Shown here in pieces: positions 45,331 to 58,048 of a DNA stretch of 64,000 nucleotides. Below the pieces are notes generated by a model that was given only the letters and a program-made list of their open reading frames with translations, had not been told where the DNA came from and ran no database searches. Each line of letters opens with the position of its first letter. Position 1 is the stretch's first letter. The DNA lies in NCBI GenBank assembly GCA_018881555.1, contig JACAXG010000064.1, positions 2,883,769-2,947,768 of the forward strand, read 5' to 3'. The position numbers and the translations under genes are program-made. Origin of the DNA: Amblyornis subalaris (Eukaryota; Chordata; Aves; Passeriformes; Ptilonorhynchidae).

Positions 45331-48300
45331 GAAAATAGTTAACATTTCATTTGAATTGGATAATCTACAGGCTTGGAGCTTAACAAGAGAGATCCTCCAG
45401 ACACAAGATGCCTAAGAGATATTCTGGGCCAACAAACCAACAGATTCCATATATNTTTCAGGTTTAGTTGAGGATAAAGATGAGTTATTTTGAGTTACTG
45501 GGAAAGAGTTTCAGTTCTGTCATAGTCTTAGGTTTTGATTAAAGATTTTTTTTACGATTTGCTGTAGTAATAATTATGCTGAGTTTAGCACTTCTAGTCA
45601 TGGACCATACAGTCTTGTGTTAGCTACTACACAAATAAAGAACTAAATAACAATCTCTAGGAAAAAAAAGAANTTAAAATTATGTTGGAATGTATCTTAA
45701 GGTTGGGTTTTTTTAATATCTGGGGAACTTTACCAGTAGAAACCTGTCTGACTTGAGGCTTTCTCTGTCTGTATATCCATTAATCATTTCTATCAACTTC
45801 ATAGGCAATAAAAGGAAACAAATGTATTTATCTTGATTTTTTTTTTTTTTTAATGCATACAGAGAGAGGACAAATAAAAAAAGACCCTGCTGCTATCAGG
45901 GTGCTAAAATTACTCCTCTGTGCAAGCTGACAGATCTCTTTACTGAGAACTGTAAAAACAGACTGCCAAGAGCTGCTCCAGCCNTGTGGGAGCTCCAAGC
46001 TGCAACAGGAACTCGAGCTATGGATCCATCCCACTGCCCTCCTTGGTTCCAGAGAAGCATCTTCCCCCTCTTTGTGGTTTACAGTGTGGACTCTGGTCAT
46101 TTACTTAGTTTGGGCTCTTCTGCCTGTAAATTAAAGAGGTGGTCTCATGGGAAGATAAATTATCCAGAGTAATAAACTAATTTGTCCCTACCTGCTGTTG
46201 TTTCACATCAAGTAGAGATCTCTGCCTAAGCANATACGAGGATATGTATCATGCTGCGTAAATAAGTTGTGATAATACAACCTTTGACTTCTGCAAATTT
46301 ATACAGATTTAAGACTTTCTCACAGATATGGATGTCAATGAACTTNTCTGTTGGAGAAGGCTCACCCAGATAAATCACAGTCCATTTTTAATAGCAGACG
46401 ACCATTATATATGCAGAGTTTCTTGGCCAGTTGACTGATTCTTTGAAAGTGTGAAACAATGACATTCATTAGAAGCTGACTGAGATGATTGAAGGTGGCC
46501 TACGAAATTATCAGGTGGAATTCTGCATCAGTGAAAGAGGAGAGGCGATCCCAAGCTCATTAAAGTCCATGCAGACACTCTCACTCTATCCAGAGTTCCA
46601 TCAGGTCCATATGGAAGTTCTCACGGTGGCTCTGCAAAGTCACAATCTGTAAACCCACACTGTTGAGGGAGGCCTGATGGATTGCCCAAAGGATGGAGAA
46701 TATAGGACAGAAGGAACAGATGGGTTTTGGGGGTGAGCACTGAGAGCATGGACGTGGAAACAGCTCCTCAGAGTTATTTAAAGCCTCCTTCTCAACATGT
46801 CAAACTCAGGCAGGGAGTGAGCACNTGCCAGGGATGGACCGTCAGCACAGGTACCCTGAGTTGCAGCCCACAGAAAGGAAATTTTAAAGTCCTTGACTCC
46901 ATTTGCCATTTTTTTTGTTTAATTCACTATTTTTTTCTTTTATTTTGATTTTTCCAATGTCCTAGTGAACCTGCTTCCAAGGCACTGCTCTCTTTTGGTA
47001 TTTTCAAACTAAGAAACCTTCACATACGCAAATTTGCACTCATTAAACCCATATCACCATATACTGTATTTATTTCTTCTGAAACTGTTGCATACTCTAT
47101 AACAGTTTTGGATGTAAATTGCAAACCAACTTCCAAATATCACAGAGCTGAAATCCTGCAACATCATCTCATTCATAATAAGAAAATAGAACCTAAATTA
47201 ATCCATGAGGCTGACAGTGGAGACAGCATCTTGTAACATGAGGATATAAATTTTCTATTTCTGAACCCCCCAGGAGAATATTAAGGGGAAAGTAGGAAAT
47301 CTCTGATTGTTTACATTTTTCTGGCCTAGTCCCTCGTAGTGGCTAATATTCTTATTTTCTTTTCTTGACAATATGGTAAATATACTTTGCTTCTGTGTTC
47401 AGGATTCAGCAGGTCACCAGCTTTGGGCATCAACATCAAATTACCCCACATCAGATAACCTTTCTCTGCAGTTGGAGTGCAATTCATGACTTAACTCATT
47501 TGAAATTAATCTCTTCCATCTGTGATGCTGGAGAATGGCCTCTGAGGACCCTTTCTGATCACTTTGATGGTGGTTCCAACATGGGCCTGATGTAATGACT
47601 TTATCACATACATAAACTTTAATGATGCATGTTCAGGACAGAAAAGAAAAAAAAGACAAGGAAAAGAAGAAAAAAGTCATGATACTAAGAAAACCTGTGG
47701 TGTCTCCTGGCTCTTTGAAGCTGAAGTTAATCAGATAGCAGATTAGTCTGAGAATTACATTACTGACATCNTAAACCTTCCAGGCCTAGGTCTTTAGCTG
47801 GGCCTTTGTTCAAATGTAGTACATGATGATGAGATTTTTGCCTTCAGTAAAGTCTGTTGTTTCATCAGCTAAAGTTNATCTTTTTAAATAATCCTTCCCA
47901 CTAATTTTCTAGGGAAGTAAATGTTATCCACTTTTCATTACAGAATTTCTTTAGCGCACAACTGCCCACAGCAGGAAANCTGCGGTTCTCATTCAGCCAC
48001 ATTGGTCGTTTCTGCTTATACTGGAGTTTTAACAACAGCTGCTTAAAATAGGACAGACCTAACAACCCCAGAGCCTTCTGTCAGAAAAAAAATGAGATAG
48101 CAGGGTGATGATATACCCCGTGCAATATTCCTTAATATTCACTCACACATTTATTTCCCCTGTGCGTTCTCTTAACGGCATCAGTGGTTCCCAGCAGCCA
48201 CCTTTGATTCAACATCACTGAAATAATTTCTTTTTCTGTTTAGAAATATGCCCCAGTAGAAACCCANATCCTTTGGAAGTAGAGGGGATTTTTGGCCCTG

Positions 48301-48829
48301 ATATCAAGTTCTTCTAATTTGGCAGCTGCAGATCATTGTTAAAATAGGAGTTTTAGATAAAGATGCTAATGCAAGTACATGGGCATCTTTCAGGGAACAC
48401 CACAAGAACATACATGTGTTTTGTGGATAGTATGGGTTAATCCTAAAGCAAAAATAGATCAAGGAATGAGATGATACTGGGAANAAAACAAAGCTAAAAA
48501 AAAAACCCCATCAACGAATCCCAAGCCCATACTCCAGGCACTGTTTGGTGGTCTGAGAAAGATGTTGTCTATCTAAGCCAGCTCCTTGGGATTCACTACA
48601 CTAAAAGATATCCCAACCCTTTTCCATCTTCATGCCTGGAAGTCATATTCCCGGCAGGAATTTGCCCCTGTGCATTTCTGTCTGAGCCCTACAGATTTGT
48701 CTTAGNGCACAGTGCATGGCAAAGTTTTTAAGAAACATGCAACTGGTACTCATATAAACCTATTAAAAAGGTCTACAGCAGTTCAGAATTTGCACCTGGG
48801 AGGCAAAGCTGCAGAAGATGACATAATAA
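45331..48829. other. Long single-copy stretch
   Basis: 3.5 kb without recognised repeats. A T-run lies at about 45837-45852. The segment 47395-47620 is enhancer-like in texture. No gene recognised. Confidence 0.5.
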
Positions 48830-49200
48830 TGGCAAGAGATAGAATAGGTGATATCACATTTCAGAAGTGAATATTGCGAGCTGAACTTCGGGGATCATGA
48901 GAAAATTCATTTCACCGAGGTGGAATGCCCAGCGCCTGGGAGGTGACACGTAATGAATTAGAGTAATTTTGCCCAACCTGTTTGAAACAAATGCTGTTAC
49001 AGGAGTAGCAGGACCATCTGCATAAAGATTTTTAAATTACCCGACGTTGGATATGTGAAGCGCCAGGTAATGACATTGCAAACTCAACTCTGATTAAATG
49101 GCAAGTGAAGAACGAATCTCAGCAGCATTGTCTTATCACATTAAAACAAGGGGAAAATCTATTTATGAGTGAGCTGACCTCATTTTTTCTCTCATAGCAC
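48830..49200. promoter_or_regulatory. Possible conserved non-coding (enhancer-like) block
   Basis: Single-copy DNA with ATTA/TAAT cores ('cgtaatgaattagagtaatt', 'tttaaattacccgacg') and isolated CpGs ('attgcgagctgaacttcggg', 'caccgagg', 'cagcgcctggg', 'aagcgccagg') in an otherwise CpG-poor region. No proof of conservation. Confidence 0.25.
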
Positions 49201-49597
49201 ACTGTGCGTGGCAGAGTTGGGTGTGATTGAAAAGTCATTGCAGAGTTCTTTCACATGAGAATGGTTAATCCAAGAAAAAGTTCGTTTTCAACCTCCAGCA
49301 ACTTATTATTGTTCGAGTGATACAGTTGATATAAGCCCTGAATGCATTTTTTGAGGTTGTGTGAGGTTTAAAATTTGTATTCTAACAAGTTCTCCCAGAA
49401 AATTCTTACAGGATCTCCAGGAGCTACCTGAAGCAAGAACTACCAGCCTATACTAAAGCAAGTCAGGAGAGAGAAGGAACCAAACCCGCTTAGTAATAAG
49501 GCCTTGCTTTTTCTCAAGGTCACAAGTTGCAGATGCTTCCTCCAAAAATAATTGCGTATTCATTTTCTCTCCACATTATTTTTCTTGTAGAAGCATT
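49201..49597. other. Single-copy sequence
   Basis: No gene or repeat recognised. Confidence 0.45.
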
Positions 49598-49900
49598 GTC
49601 ATCCTGGTTAGCCTGGAGAAAAAGGAGGCTGAGGGGTGACCTTATTGCTTTCTACAACTCCCTGAAAGGAGGTGGCAGTGATGTGGGTTTCAGTCTCCCA
49701 GGTAACAAGTGACAGGACTAGAGGAAACAGTCTCAAGCTGTAGCAGGGAAGATCCAGACTAGATAATAAGGGAATTTCTTTCATGGAAAGTGGTGCAAAG
49801 CGATTGAACAGGCTGCCCAGAGAATTGGTGGGGTCACCATTCCTGGAAGTGTTCAAAAGAATGTGTGGATATGCACCTGAGGATACGATTTAATGGTGAC
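49598..49900 (+). mobile_element. CR1 LINE 3' part, tail lost
   Basis: Sense: 'gcctggagaaaaaggaggct', 'cttattgctttctacaactc', 'acaagtgacaggactagagg', 'attgaacaggctgcccagag', 'ccattcctggaagtgttcaa' and a decayed 'gatacgatttaatggtg'. The final 'ttctatgattc' tail is missing, unlike nearly all sense copies here. Confidence 0.94.
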
Positions 49901-51019
49901 TTTATTTTGTTGCCTTGTAGAAAAGGTTAAAACTTCCAGCAATGTGTGATCTAAATCTGAGTGACAGATGGCACTGAATGACCAGGAAAATACCATTGGT
50001 TGTTCTCCATCCATGAGCTCACTTTGCCCTTCAAGCTGCAGTGACTTTGCTCAGCCACAGGATGATTCTGTGGAAGAGGCCACATCACTTCTGGTCTGAG
50101 CAGTCCCTGCCTGTCCTTCTCTAGCAGGACAGGGCTCCCTGACTCACATTTGGCAACTCCTGTTGTGTGGAGGGAGGAAGGAGAGACAAAATCAGCTTTA
50201 TGGATACGTTGAATTATTCTGGGAAGCACTCAGGATAATGTCAGAATGAGAGNCGTAAAACACTGGCCAGCTGAGAGACTAAGAGAGATTAGATAGCAGA
50301 CCTGGCAAGTCGTCCATTTGCACCAATGTGGGAAATCTTTGGGAACAGGCAGAGTTACTGGCATTTGACTTTCATCTTGGATTAAGTATCAGGAAGAAAA
50401 ATGCTGACTTGTGTTAAAATATATTTGGTTGCAGGAAAAGACAAATTCAAGGAGATGGATGCTCAGTGCTGGAGCACAAAGCCAAGGCTGCCAAGGATGC
50501 AAATCTCTCAGAGCCCATCCAGTGCCTCGTTACTATTTCAGCATCCCTGAGAATCTGCCATGGGGAAATACCAGGCTTTCACCTTGCAGCAGCTTTTAAC
50601 TACAGAGCAAGCAAATCAGAGCTGTAAAAGGTGACAGAAACCCTTAAATTCTCATTCACGTGCTACTGGAAATAAACCTTAAAAAAGCCCACAGAAGACA
50701 CACAAAATGGTTGGCATTAAACTATTCCAGCTAAGAGAGCAGGAACTGTATGCTCCAGTTTTGCTGGAAGGTAGCTGCTGGAGGAATAACGTGGTTTGTG
50801 CAGAACTAGAGAAAATGAGAGTTGAAAAGGTTCCCTATCAGGGAAGAAAAACACACTTGCATAGCAAGTCTTGCTGTCTCACACACTGATGGGTGTTTCC
50901 AGAGCTGCAGCAATGCATATTTAAATANAAGAAGTACCTACCTCAGATATTTATTTTTTTTTTTAAGACTATTTAATTATGAAGGAAACAAAACTGATTT
51001 TAGTCAATGAGGACAGAGA
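49901..51019. other. Single-copy sequence
   Basis: A T-run lies at 50953-50964. No gene recognised. Confidence 0.45.
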
Positions 51020-51190
51020 TGGCGTGGATAAAACTCCTGGTACCGGAAATAGANCTGCAGCTCAGGAGGTTTCCATTAAGAACAGCGCTGGAAATAAATT
51101 GCTGCATGGAGAGCTAATTAAAATAGAACTAATACATCCTATAGATGTAAATATAATGCATTTTTTTCATCCGTCTGAACTCTAGCTGTT
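51020..51190. promoter_or_regulatory. Possible conserved non-coding block
   Basis: Single-copy DNA containing 'gaaataaattgctgcatgg', 'gagctaattaaaatagaact' and 'gatgtaaatataatgcattt': ATTA cores and a TAATGCAT octamer-like site. Enhancer-like texture only. Confidence 0.2.
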
Positions 51191-51904
51191 ATTAACTCTG
51201 GGTGACGCTGGTTTCACATACATATGTTGGTGTTATTCCTGCAGATGGTGCCAGGGCTGGGGCACTGAGTGGAAGGATGCTACACTCTAGCAGTAAATAC
51301 CAGATTAATGCAAAACCTTATCCCATCAGAAAGGAGATATTTTAGTAGACACCAGGGAGACTAAAGCAGTTGATCCCTGCTTATGGCAGGAAAATGCACA
51401 TATGTCAGGGATTTCACTCTGATATTTGTAGNTAACCTTGATAAGTCTTTTGGACACCTCCTCATTTGGACCTTGGTTGGCTGTTCATAAACAAGGGTAA
51501 AAATAGCTGAGTTGACTTTCCTTTTGATCTCTCCCACCATCCTTGCAGTGTGGGTGGGTGAAATATCCTGCCTAGTGTGTGTTTATTCCCTTTTCTGCTG
51601 CCCCAAGATGGAGCATTAGGGATGAGATTCTTTTCACTCAAATTCAAATGTTCCAGATCAACACAAATCACCCTCATTTCTCTTCAGAGAGGAGGGAGGA
51701 CAGTCTGACTCACCTTTAACTAATCTACTCAATAGCTCAAAAAAACACCTCTACATTAGCCTGAAAGGGAACATCAGGTGACAAACTCAGGTTTGGTTGT
51801 CTAAACTTCAGCGACACTAACCCCATCTTTCTTTTTTACATTCTACTTCTGAAACAAATACTACCTTATTCTGTTCACAGGTTTTAATGGTTTGCCTTGT
51901 ATAT
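51191..51904. other. Single-copy sequence
   Basis: No gene or repeat recognised. Confidence 0.45.
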
Positions 51905-51972
51905 TTTTCCTTCCTTCCTTCCTTCCTTCCTTCCTTCCTTCCTTCCTTCCTTCCTTCCTTCCCTTTTTTTTT
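51905..51972. repeat. (TTCC)n microsatellite with T-run
   Basis: About 13 uninterrupted TTCC tetramers (51907-51960), then 'cccttttttttt'. Pyrimidine-only on the plus strand. Confidence 0.97.
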
Positions 51973-54588
51973 AATGTACACACAAATTGTTTCCATTTTC
52001 ATATGGAATCCACATTATCTTCATTTTCTTGGACAGTATTATAGGAAATAAGCATTAGTATCAACTCTCATGCTAGAACCTACTGAGAGCCATCTAATGA
52101 AAGCCTCATAAATTCTTTAGTTACTCCATGGATACAACTTCCGTCTTATTTTCTCCATAATGTTCTTCATGCCCAGGAAAGCAATCCTCTCCTCTAATAT
52201 GTATGTTCTCCTGCCATCCTCACCGAAAATGAATAAAATAAAATACACAGATTGAAAGGAAGAATACAAAAATATTTCAAAGAGACATCTCCGAGTTACT
52301 AAGCAAGAAACAAGGTCAGGACTCCCTGAGCAGGAAATAATCAGAAGCTTGGACNGTGCCTGAGGGAATATTCTATGTACATCATCTGTGATTCCTCTTC
52401 CCTGGGTGCCTGTTTGTGGGTGCTGCTGCAGGCAGTGGAGAGGTAAACATTCTTTTGTGCAGGCCAGGCTGGGTGTCCCCACATTCTCAAAATCAGCTGT
52501 GTCACATTTATCAGGCTGCTGCATCTATTTAACCTCTCTCTGTTTATCATCACTACAGGGATTATGTAGAGTTCCAGAAGTGTCTCTATTTTCTTCTGAA
52601 AAGAAACAGGAGTTTGTTGGGGAGGGAAGACAATCACGAGCGTTGACCGAAGAGCCAGTTGTACATTATATATTCTGCATTGTGCCTCTGGTTTCATTTC
52701 TGTTCACAGAAATGATTAAGATTGTACTTACTCCTTAGCACNCAGTGCTATAAGGGATTAAGAGACAAAAGAGGGGAGACAAAGTATTCAAGGGCTCCAG
52801 GAGACACAGAGAGGACTTTGGGGTATCAAAGAAGCCTTTTTACAGNTCAAGTCTGTGAAAGAAAAGGCAGAGGGAAAAAAAGGGGTATCTGTTTAGGTAT
52901 TTCTAACAGATCTTGGATACTACAGTGACTGAGGTATTTGACATGCTTAACATAAAACGAAAAACTAGTGTAGCCAAAATACAAGATAGGAAACTCCAGG
53001 GAATTACTATGAATCCATGGAATGGAAAGAGATTTTTGAGTTTTCTTTATGTCTCCGTAGCTGTTTGAAAAACAGNATAATTTTGGTAGTTGATGCACAG
53101 CCTTCTCTGTCCAGCACAACCAAGATCTCCAAGACAATAGGAATTAGCAATGAACTTTGGGACTGCCCACGGATTTTTTCAGAGAGATTTTGCTGGACAT
53201 CATATTTAATGGGACTGAACAGAAGCCCACAAATCCTCACATGCACCCAGCAAGAGGAGATCCTCTTTCCTCAGACATTGAAATTCCCCCTTAACAAGCA
53301 TGACAATGGCACTAATACCAAACAGACAAGCAAAGAAAACCCAAATCCAGAATATTTATTGTTCTTGACCAGCAGTTGGCAGCAGCTGGAAGAATCAGAA
53401 TAAACTCAAAGTACACCTTGCCAAGNCTCTCTTCAGATACCTTTTGCCTTCACTGCACTGGATTCCTGGTTTGGGATTCCCTGTTTGGAGGTGGCAGATT
53501 CCTGCAGCACGACACCTCAGTCCATGACTCACAGTGGCACCTCGAAGCACACAGTTCCTCCCTGTATTCCCCCCTCAGCAAAGCTACGTTGCAGATGCAT
53601 CTGGAAATAAAGAACTCCCTCCTCCTCTGCAGCAGATGGAGCCCAGAGCTCACCCCTGCCTGCAGCAGCAGTGATGGAGCTGGAAAGATTCCTCCACGGT
53701 AGGAGGGATCACTCACACTTGGGAGACCCCTTTGCCTGTTATTCCCAACACTGAGGATGAGGGAGAAGTGAATCATCCCGAGAAGGACGGGAACNCTCAT
53801 TGATACATGTCAGGCTGTGATTTAGACCAGCTTCATCTTTCTTCTTTGGCGAGGAATAGTAAATATTTTAAGGGGAAACTGGGATGCTACTTAAAAAGCA
53901 CTTACATAATTAAACCTCAAGTGCAGAAATCTTTATTCTGCAGAGCAGCACTCTGTGGTGCTCAGCACCTCAGGCTATACCTCAGCCATATGGCACTTTA
54001 ATAGGCACTAGCAGAGGGAGCCCTTTTTATATTTTAACAGATGGGTGCAAGCTACTGGGGTTGGAGCAGAGGGCAGAAAGAAAGAAAATCTNAGGAAAGA
54101 GAATCAGGAAAGAAAGACAAAGTTCAAAGGATGGATTCTTATCGACCTCTTCCACTCCTGCTCGAAACAGCTTGAGGTCTTGTTTCTTTCCTAGAAAGAG
54201 CTTCTGTTGTTTCCAACCCCTTGGACTCAGACTCACAGATCACAAAGCATTTCACAGCAGAGTTACTGTGTGAGGCACTGTCCTTGCAGCAGAAATACTG
54301 CTGCTGATTTCAGGCTGCTGGCCCAACCAATACTTGCATGATTTTAGGATTAGGACTGAAGTTTTTATAGTGTTTCTTCTGCTGTACCTGTGCCCCTGTG
54401 TGTTACAGTCTCAGCTATTCTGGGCTGTATCAAAAAACGAGCTAGAAGAGCTCAGAAGGGAAAGTCAGTGCCAGATCATGTTACAGAGGACACGCAGTAA
54501 AGAGAATCCAAGAGTAACAAACAAGTGGCTTATTTGAAAATAACTAATTTATTGAAATGTTTACTTTTCAGATAGGTCCTGATCTTGC
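51973..54588. other. Single-copy sequence
   Basis: 2.6 kb without recognised repeats. Several frames of 110-135 codons on both strands (52117-52738, 53017-53403, 53450-53800) overlap each other and show no domain. The region near 53440-53700 is somewhat GC-rich with an open plus frame, but I find no match. Confidence 0.45.
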
Positions 54589-55176
54589 GGCAAAGAAGGG
54601 CAATGGTGTCNTGGGGTGCATTGTGAAGAGCACTGACAGCAGGTCAGGGAGGTGGTCCTGCCCNTCTGCTCAGCCCTGGTGAGGCACATCCAGAGTGCTG
54701 TGTCCAGTGCTGGGCTCCTCAGGACAGGAGAGACNTGGAGCTCTTGGAGCAGATGCAGTAGAGGGCTATGAAGATGATTTGGGGACGGAGCATCTCTCTT
54801 ACAAGGAAAGGCTGAGGCAGAAGATGCTGTTGAGAGGGGACCTCATCCCTGTCTGTCCTTGTCTTCAGGGAGGGCTCAGAGCATGGACCAGGCTCTGCTC
54901 CTTGGGGCCCAGAATGGGACAAGAGGAACAGGCAGGAACTGATGCCCAGGAAGTTCCACCTGAACATGAGGAAGAGCTTTTTTACTGTGCAGTGACNAAA
55001 CACAAACAGATTGNCCAGAGAGGGTGTGGAGTCTCCCTCACTGGAGATATTCCAGAACTGTCTAGGCACAATCCTGTGCCATGTGCTCTGGGATGGTCCT
55101 GCTTGAGCAGGGGGGGTTGGACCAGATGACCCCACTGTGGTCCCTTCCAGCCTGACCCACTCTGTGATTCCGTGTG
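54589..55176 (+). mobile_element. CR1 LINE 3' part, about 590 bp
   Basis: Sense: 'gaagggcaatggtgtc', 'ctggtgaggcacatccagag', 'cagtgctgggctcctcagga', 'ttacaaggaaaggctgaggc', 'gaacatgaggaagagctttt', 'gagggtgtggagtctccctc', 'gggggttggaccagatgacc', ending 'ctctgtgattccgtg'. This is another subfamily ('ggttggaccagatgacc'), and the longest uninterrupted CR1 piece here. ORF2 remnants are frame-broken. Confidence 0.96.
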
Positions 55177-56714
55177 ATCTGGTCAGACTGTGGCTTTAAT
55201 TGCAGCAATTGCATTCACAAGCAAAGCCCAACAGCCAAAGGGACCATAGAGCTAAAGGAATATTATTCCATTTACATTGTGCTTGCTACATGGTTTAACA
55301 TCCTCCAGATTTGTTTGGATGGCTGCCACTTCATAGCTTTGGTGCCTCACCCAAAGTGTTATGTGATGCCTGTCACACCTTCCTATCCTTCCTTTACAGT
55401 ACTTCCCTAAATACCATTCCTTTCCTCACATGCATTTGTTTCCCTTTTCACGGGGTAAGTTTAATTTGTCCCAAAAGGCCTGTGGGCACTTGGTGGCAAG
55501 TTTCAACCCTCTGGGGATGGAGAGAGACCTCCTTCTAGGGAGCTCTGGTGCAGAGTGGCTGCATCACTCCACGTGGCCCTGCAGATAATTCTCTCTGCTG
55601 ACATTGCTGCTCCACTTCTGGGACTGTGTCACCCAGGGTTTTGTACCTGCAGCAGCTCAGATATGCTCCTGCAGGGATGCACAACATGCCAAGTATTTAA
55701 TATCTGCTCCTGATAAAACGCTATAGAAACTCTCAATCCGTAAAACACGTTAAATATTTACTTAATCAGTGATTTTTCTCTATTGGTTCTATCTTCTGAT
55801 GTCCATCACTGTACATAAAAAACAATGTCCTGTGAACGTGTTCTCAGAGCATTAATTCCTTTATTGAGAAACTCTTGTTATATTAATCCTCCATCTGAAT
55901 TCCTTATGAAGAAAATTATAATTAACATAGAGTTTTTATTTTCATTATTTTTCATTACTCCCTGCAATAGTCCAGTACTTAAAAAAGGCAGAACTGGGTG
56001 TTTCCAACAAAGCATAAATTTCATATTGGATTCTACTGAATTTTAACTACAAGAAATAATAAAGGGAAATGTATTATAATGCTTATGTGTATTTCAAACT
56101 GTATTTTCCCAAACTGTCTCTGGATCTATGTCAGGTTCGAATGCTTGTGTGGCAAAATTAGATCTACATGTGGCTGTCACATTGGAAAACTTTTGATGGA
56201 CCTAGCAGGTCATGCCAGTATCAAATTATATCCTTAGAANGTTATCACTTCGTATATTAAAATTTCCATTTATTTAACACACTGAAGACTTTTCACCTGA
56301 ACTACCTGGTTTACATGCTTTGTTTTGTTTGTTTTTTTTTTTATTTTGACCTACCCGGCCAGGCCAGGTTTTGGTCAGGCTTTACTCAATAATTGAGAAG
56401 GAATTGTCATGGATCAGCTGTACACAGGGGTAGGATACTCTAAGTCCAGCATGAGGTTCATGCAGTCAATAACAGAGTTTTGGCAATGCATCTGCTTTTT
56501 TTTTTTTGCCTTAGAAATGCGTTTTCTTTTGGTTTTTCTTATGTAAAATTCTTTAANGGATCTTTTCTAGCTAATCCAACACTGTGCAAACTGAAAGGAA
56601 GAAGTCCTTCCAGCCTGAGAGAGAGAAAGCAGCCGGGATGAACCCTCTGTTAGGAAAGTGGGAAGTGTTGCACCACCTTTGGGAAGTTGGTTGTAAAACT
56701 GCTGCAAATTCACT
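55177..56714. other. Single-copy sequence
   Basis: T-runs lie at 56331-56342 and 56498-56508. No gene recognised. Confidence 0.5.
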
Positions 56715-56826
56715 GGGTCTGGTTCTCACACCAGAAACAATTGATGCTTAATGCAATTCAGTTTATGGCCCCAATGCACTGCAAGAGTGGTGTAAATTGG
56801 CGTTTAAGTTAATGAGAATTAGGCCC
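56715..56826. repeat. Ancient inverted-end (MITE-like) element candidate
   Basis: The left end 'gggtctggttctcaca' and right end 'aatgagaattaggccc' are imperfect inverted complements about 112 bases apart. The inside carries 'caccag' and 'gtggtgtaaattgg', as in an old sauropsid palindromic repeat known by 'tttacaccagtgtaa' and 'agtgagaatcaggccc' wording. It is diverged. I name no family. Confidence 0.4.
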
Positions 56827-57815
56827 AGGGAGTCTAATATTTGCTTTCTACAGTGTTTGAAATGACTTCTGTTGTTTTATAGCAATGTTTAAAAGTCAGC
56901 ACAGAAACATTATAAATAAAAAAAATCTTGGGTCACATCCATCCATCCATCTATTCATCCATCCAAGAGAAATGCACTGCAACATTTGATACAGAGTCTA
57001 AGCCTTGATTTAATTACAAGTAGGATTAATTTGGCCTTTTAAATGTAGATGTCANTGTAGTACTTTCTCTAAATCCACATCTTTCAATCATTTCAAATCA
57101 GCACGATTTTATTCAAAGGTAAAAGTTTTCATGAGCCTCATTTCACATTTCTTCTGTGAGTGAAAAATGATGCAAGGATAACAATGATAAACCTAAATGG
57201 TGTTTCATGAATAAGTTTCAAAATGCTGACAGAAAATATTTGCACTTGCATGAAACAAATGCTTGGGGAAAACAGAAACAGAGATTTCCTTTACCTTCAA
57301 CTGTAATAACCTTTTTAATGACTTGGGAGCCCTCTGATTGTTTGTTATGAAACTCCCTGCTCCTGCTTATGTAAGGATTTTGTTTATTGTTATGGTAGTA
57401 TTTGTCTTTCCCCATCCAAAACTGGCTGATGCCCAAAGGAAAGCATTAAAGAAGAATTCACAAATTTCTGATATTTCATCACTTCAGTTATATTTTAGCA
57501 AATATTCAGATCTCTGAGGTGCTCTCAAAACTGTATTTTGCAGAGGTGTTATATTTCTATATGACTGGAGAGAAACAAGAAATCCAAGAATACAAATGCA
57601 TTGAGACTGCTCTTTTTAGGAGGCAAAATCTGTATAACTACAAAAAAAGGAGTTGCAATGTATGCAGATACTCTTTGCATTTTCTTACTAAAAATGAACG
57701 TTTTTATATAGACTAAAATAAAACAAAATAAAACGTACTTTAAAGTATATTTACAACCATAAATTATTTTAAGGCAAAAGGCAGGAGAGAAACCTTAATA
57801 ATTGATCAGATAAGG
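56827..57815. other. Single-copy sequence
   Basis: Contains the (CATC)n tract listed separately. No gene recognised. Confidence 0.45.
56935..56966. repeat. (CATC)n short simple repeat
   Basis: CATC tetramers with one altered unit ('ctattcatcc'). Confidence 0.9.
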
Positions 57816-58048
57816 GGAAAGGGCCTCAAGTTGTGCCAGGAGAGATTCAGGTTGGATATAAGGAAAAATTTCTTCACTGAAGAAAGCATTGGAACAGGCT
57901 GACCAGGGACGTGGTGGAATCCCCATCCCTGGGAGTGTTTAAAAGACCTGGCACATGTGACGTGGTTTGCTGGGCATGATGGTGTTCAGTCAGAGGATGG
58001 ACTTGATGATCTTAGAGGTTTTTTCCAACCTTAATGGTTCTACGATTT
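57816..58048 (+). mobile_element. CR1 LINE 3' fragment
   Basis: Sense: 'gcctcaagttgtgccaggag', 'ttggatataaggaaaaattt', 'cattggaacaggctgaccag', 'gagtgtttaaaagacctggc', 'ggacttgatgatcttagagg', ending 'atggttctacgatt'. Confidence 0.95.
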
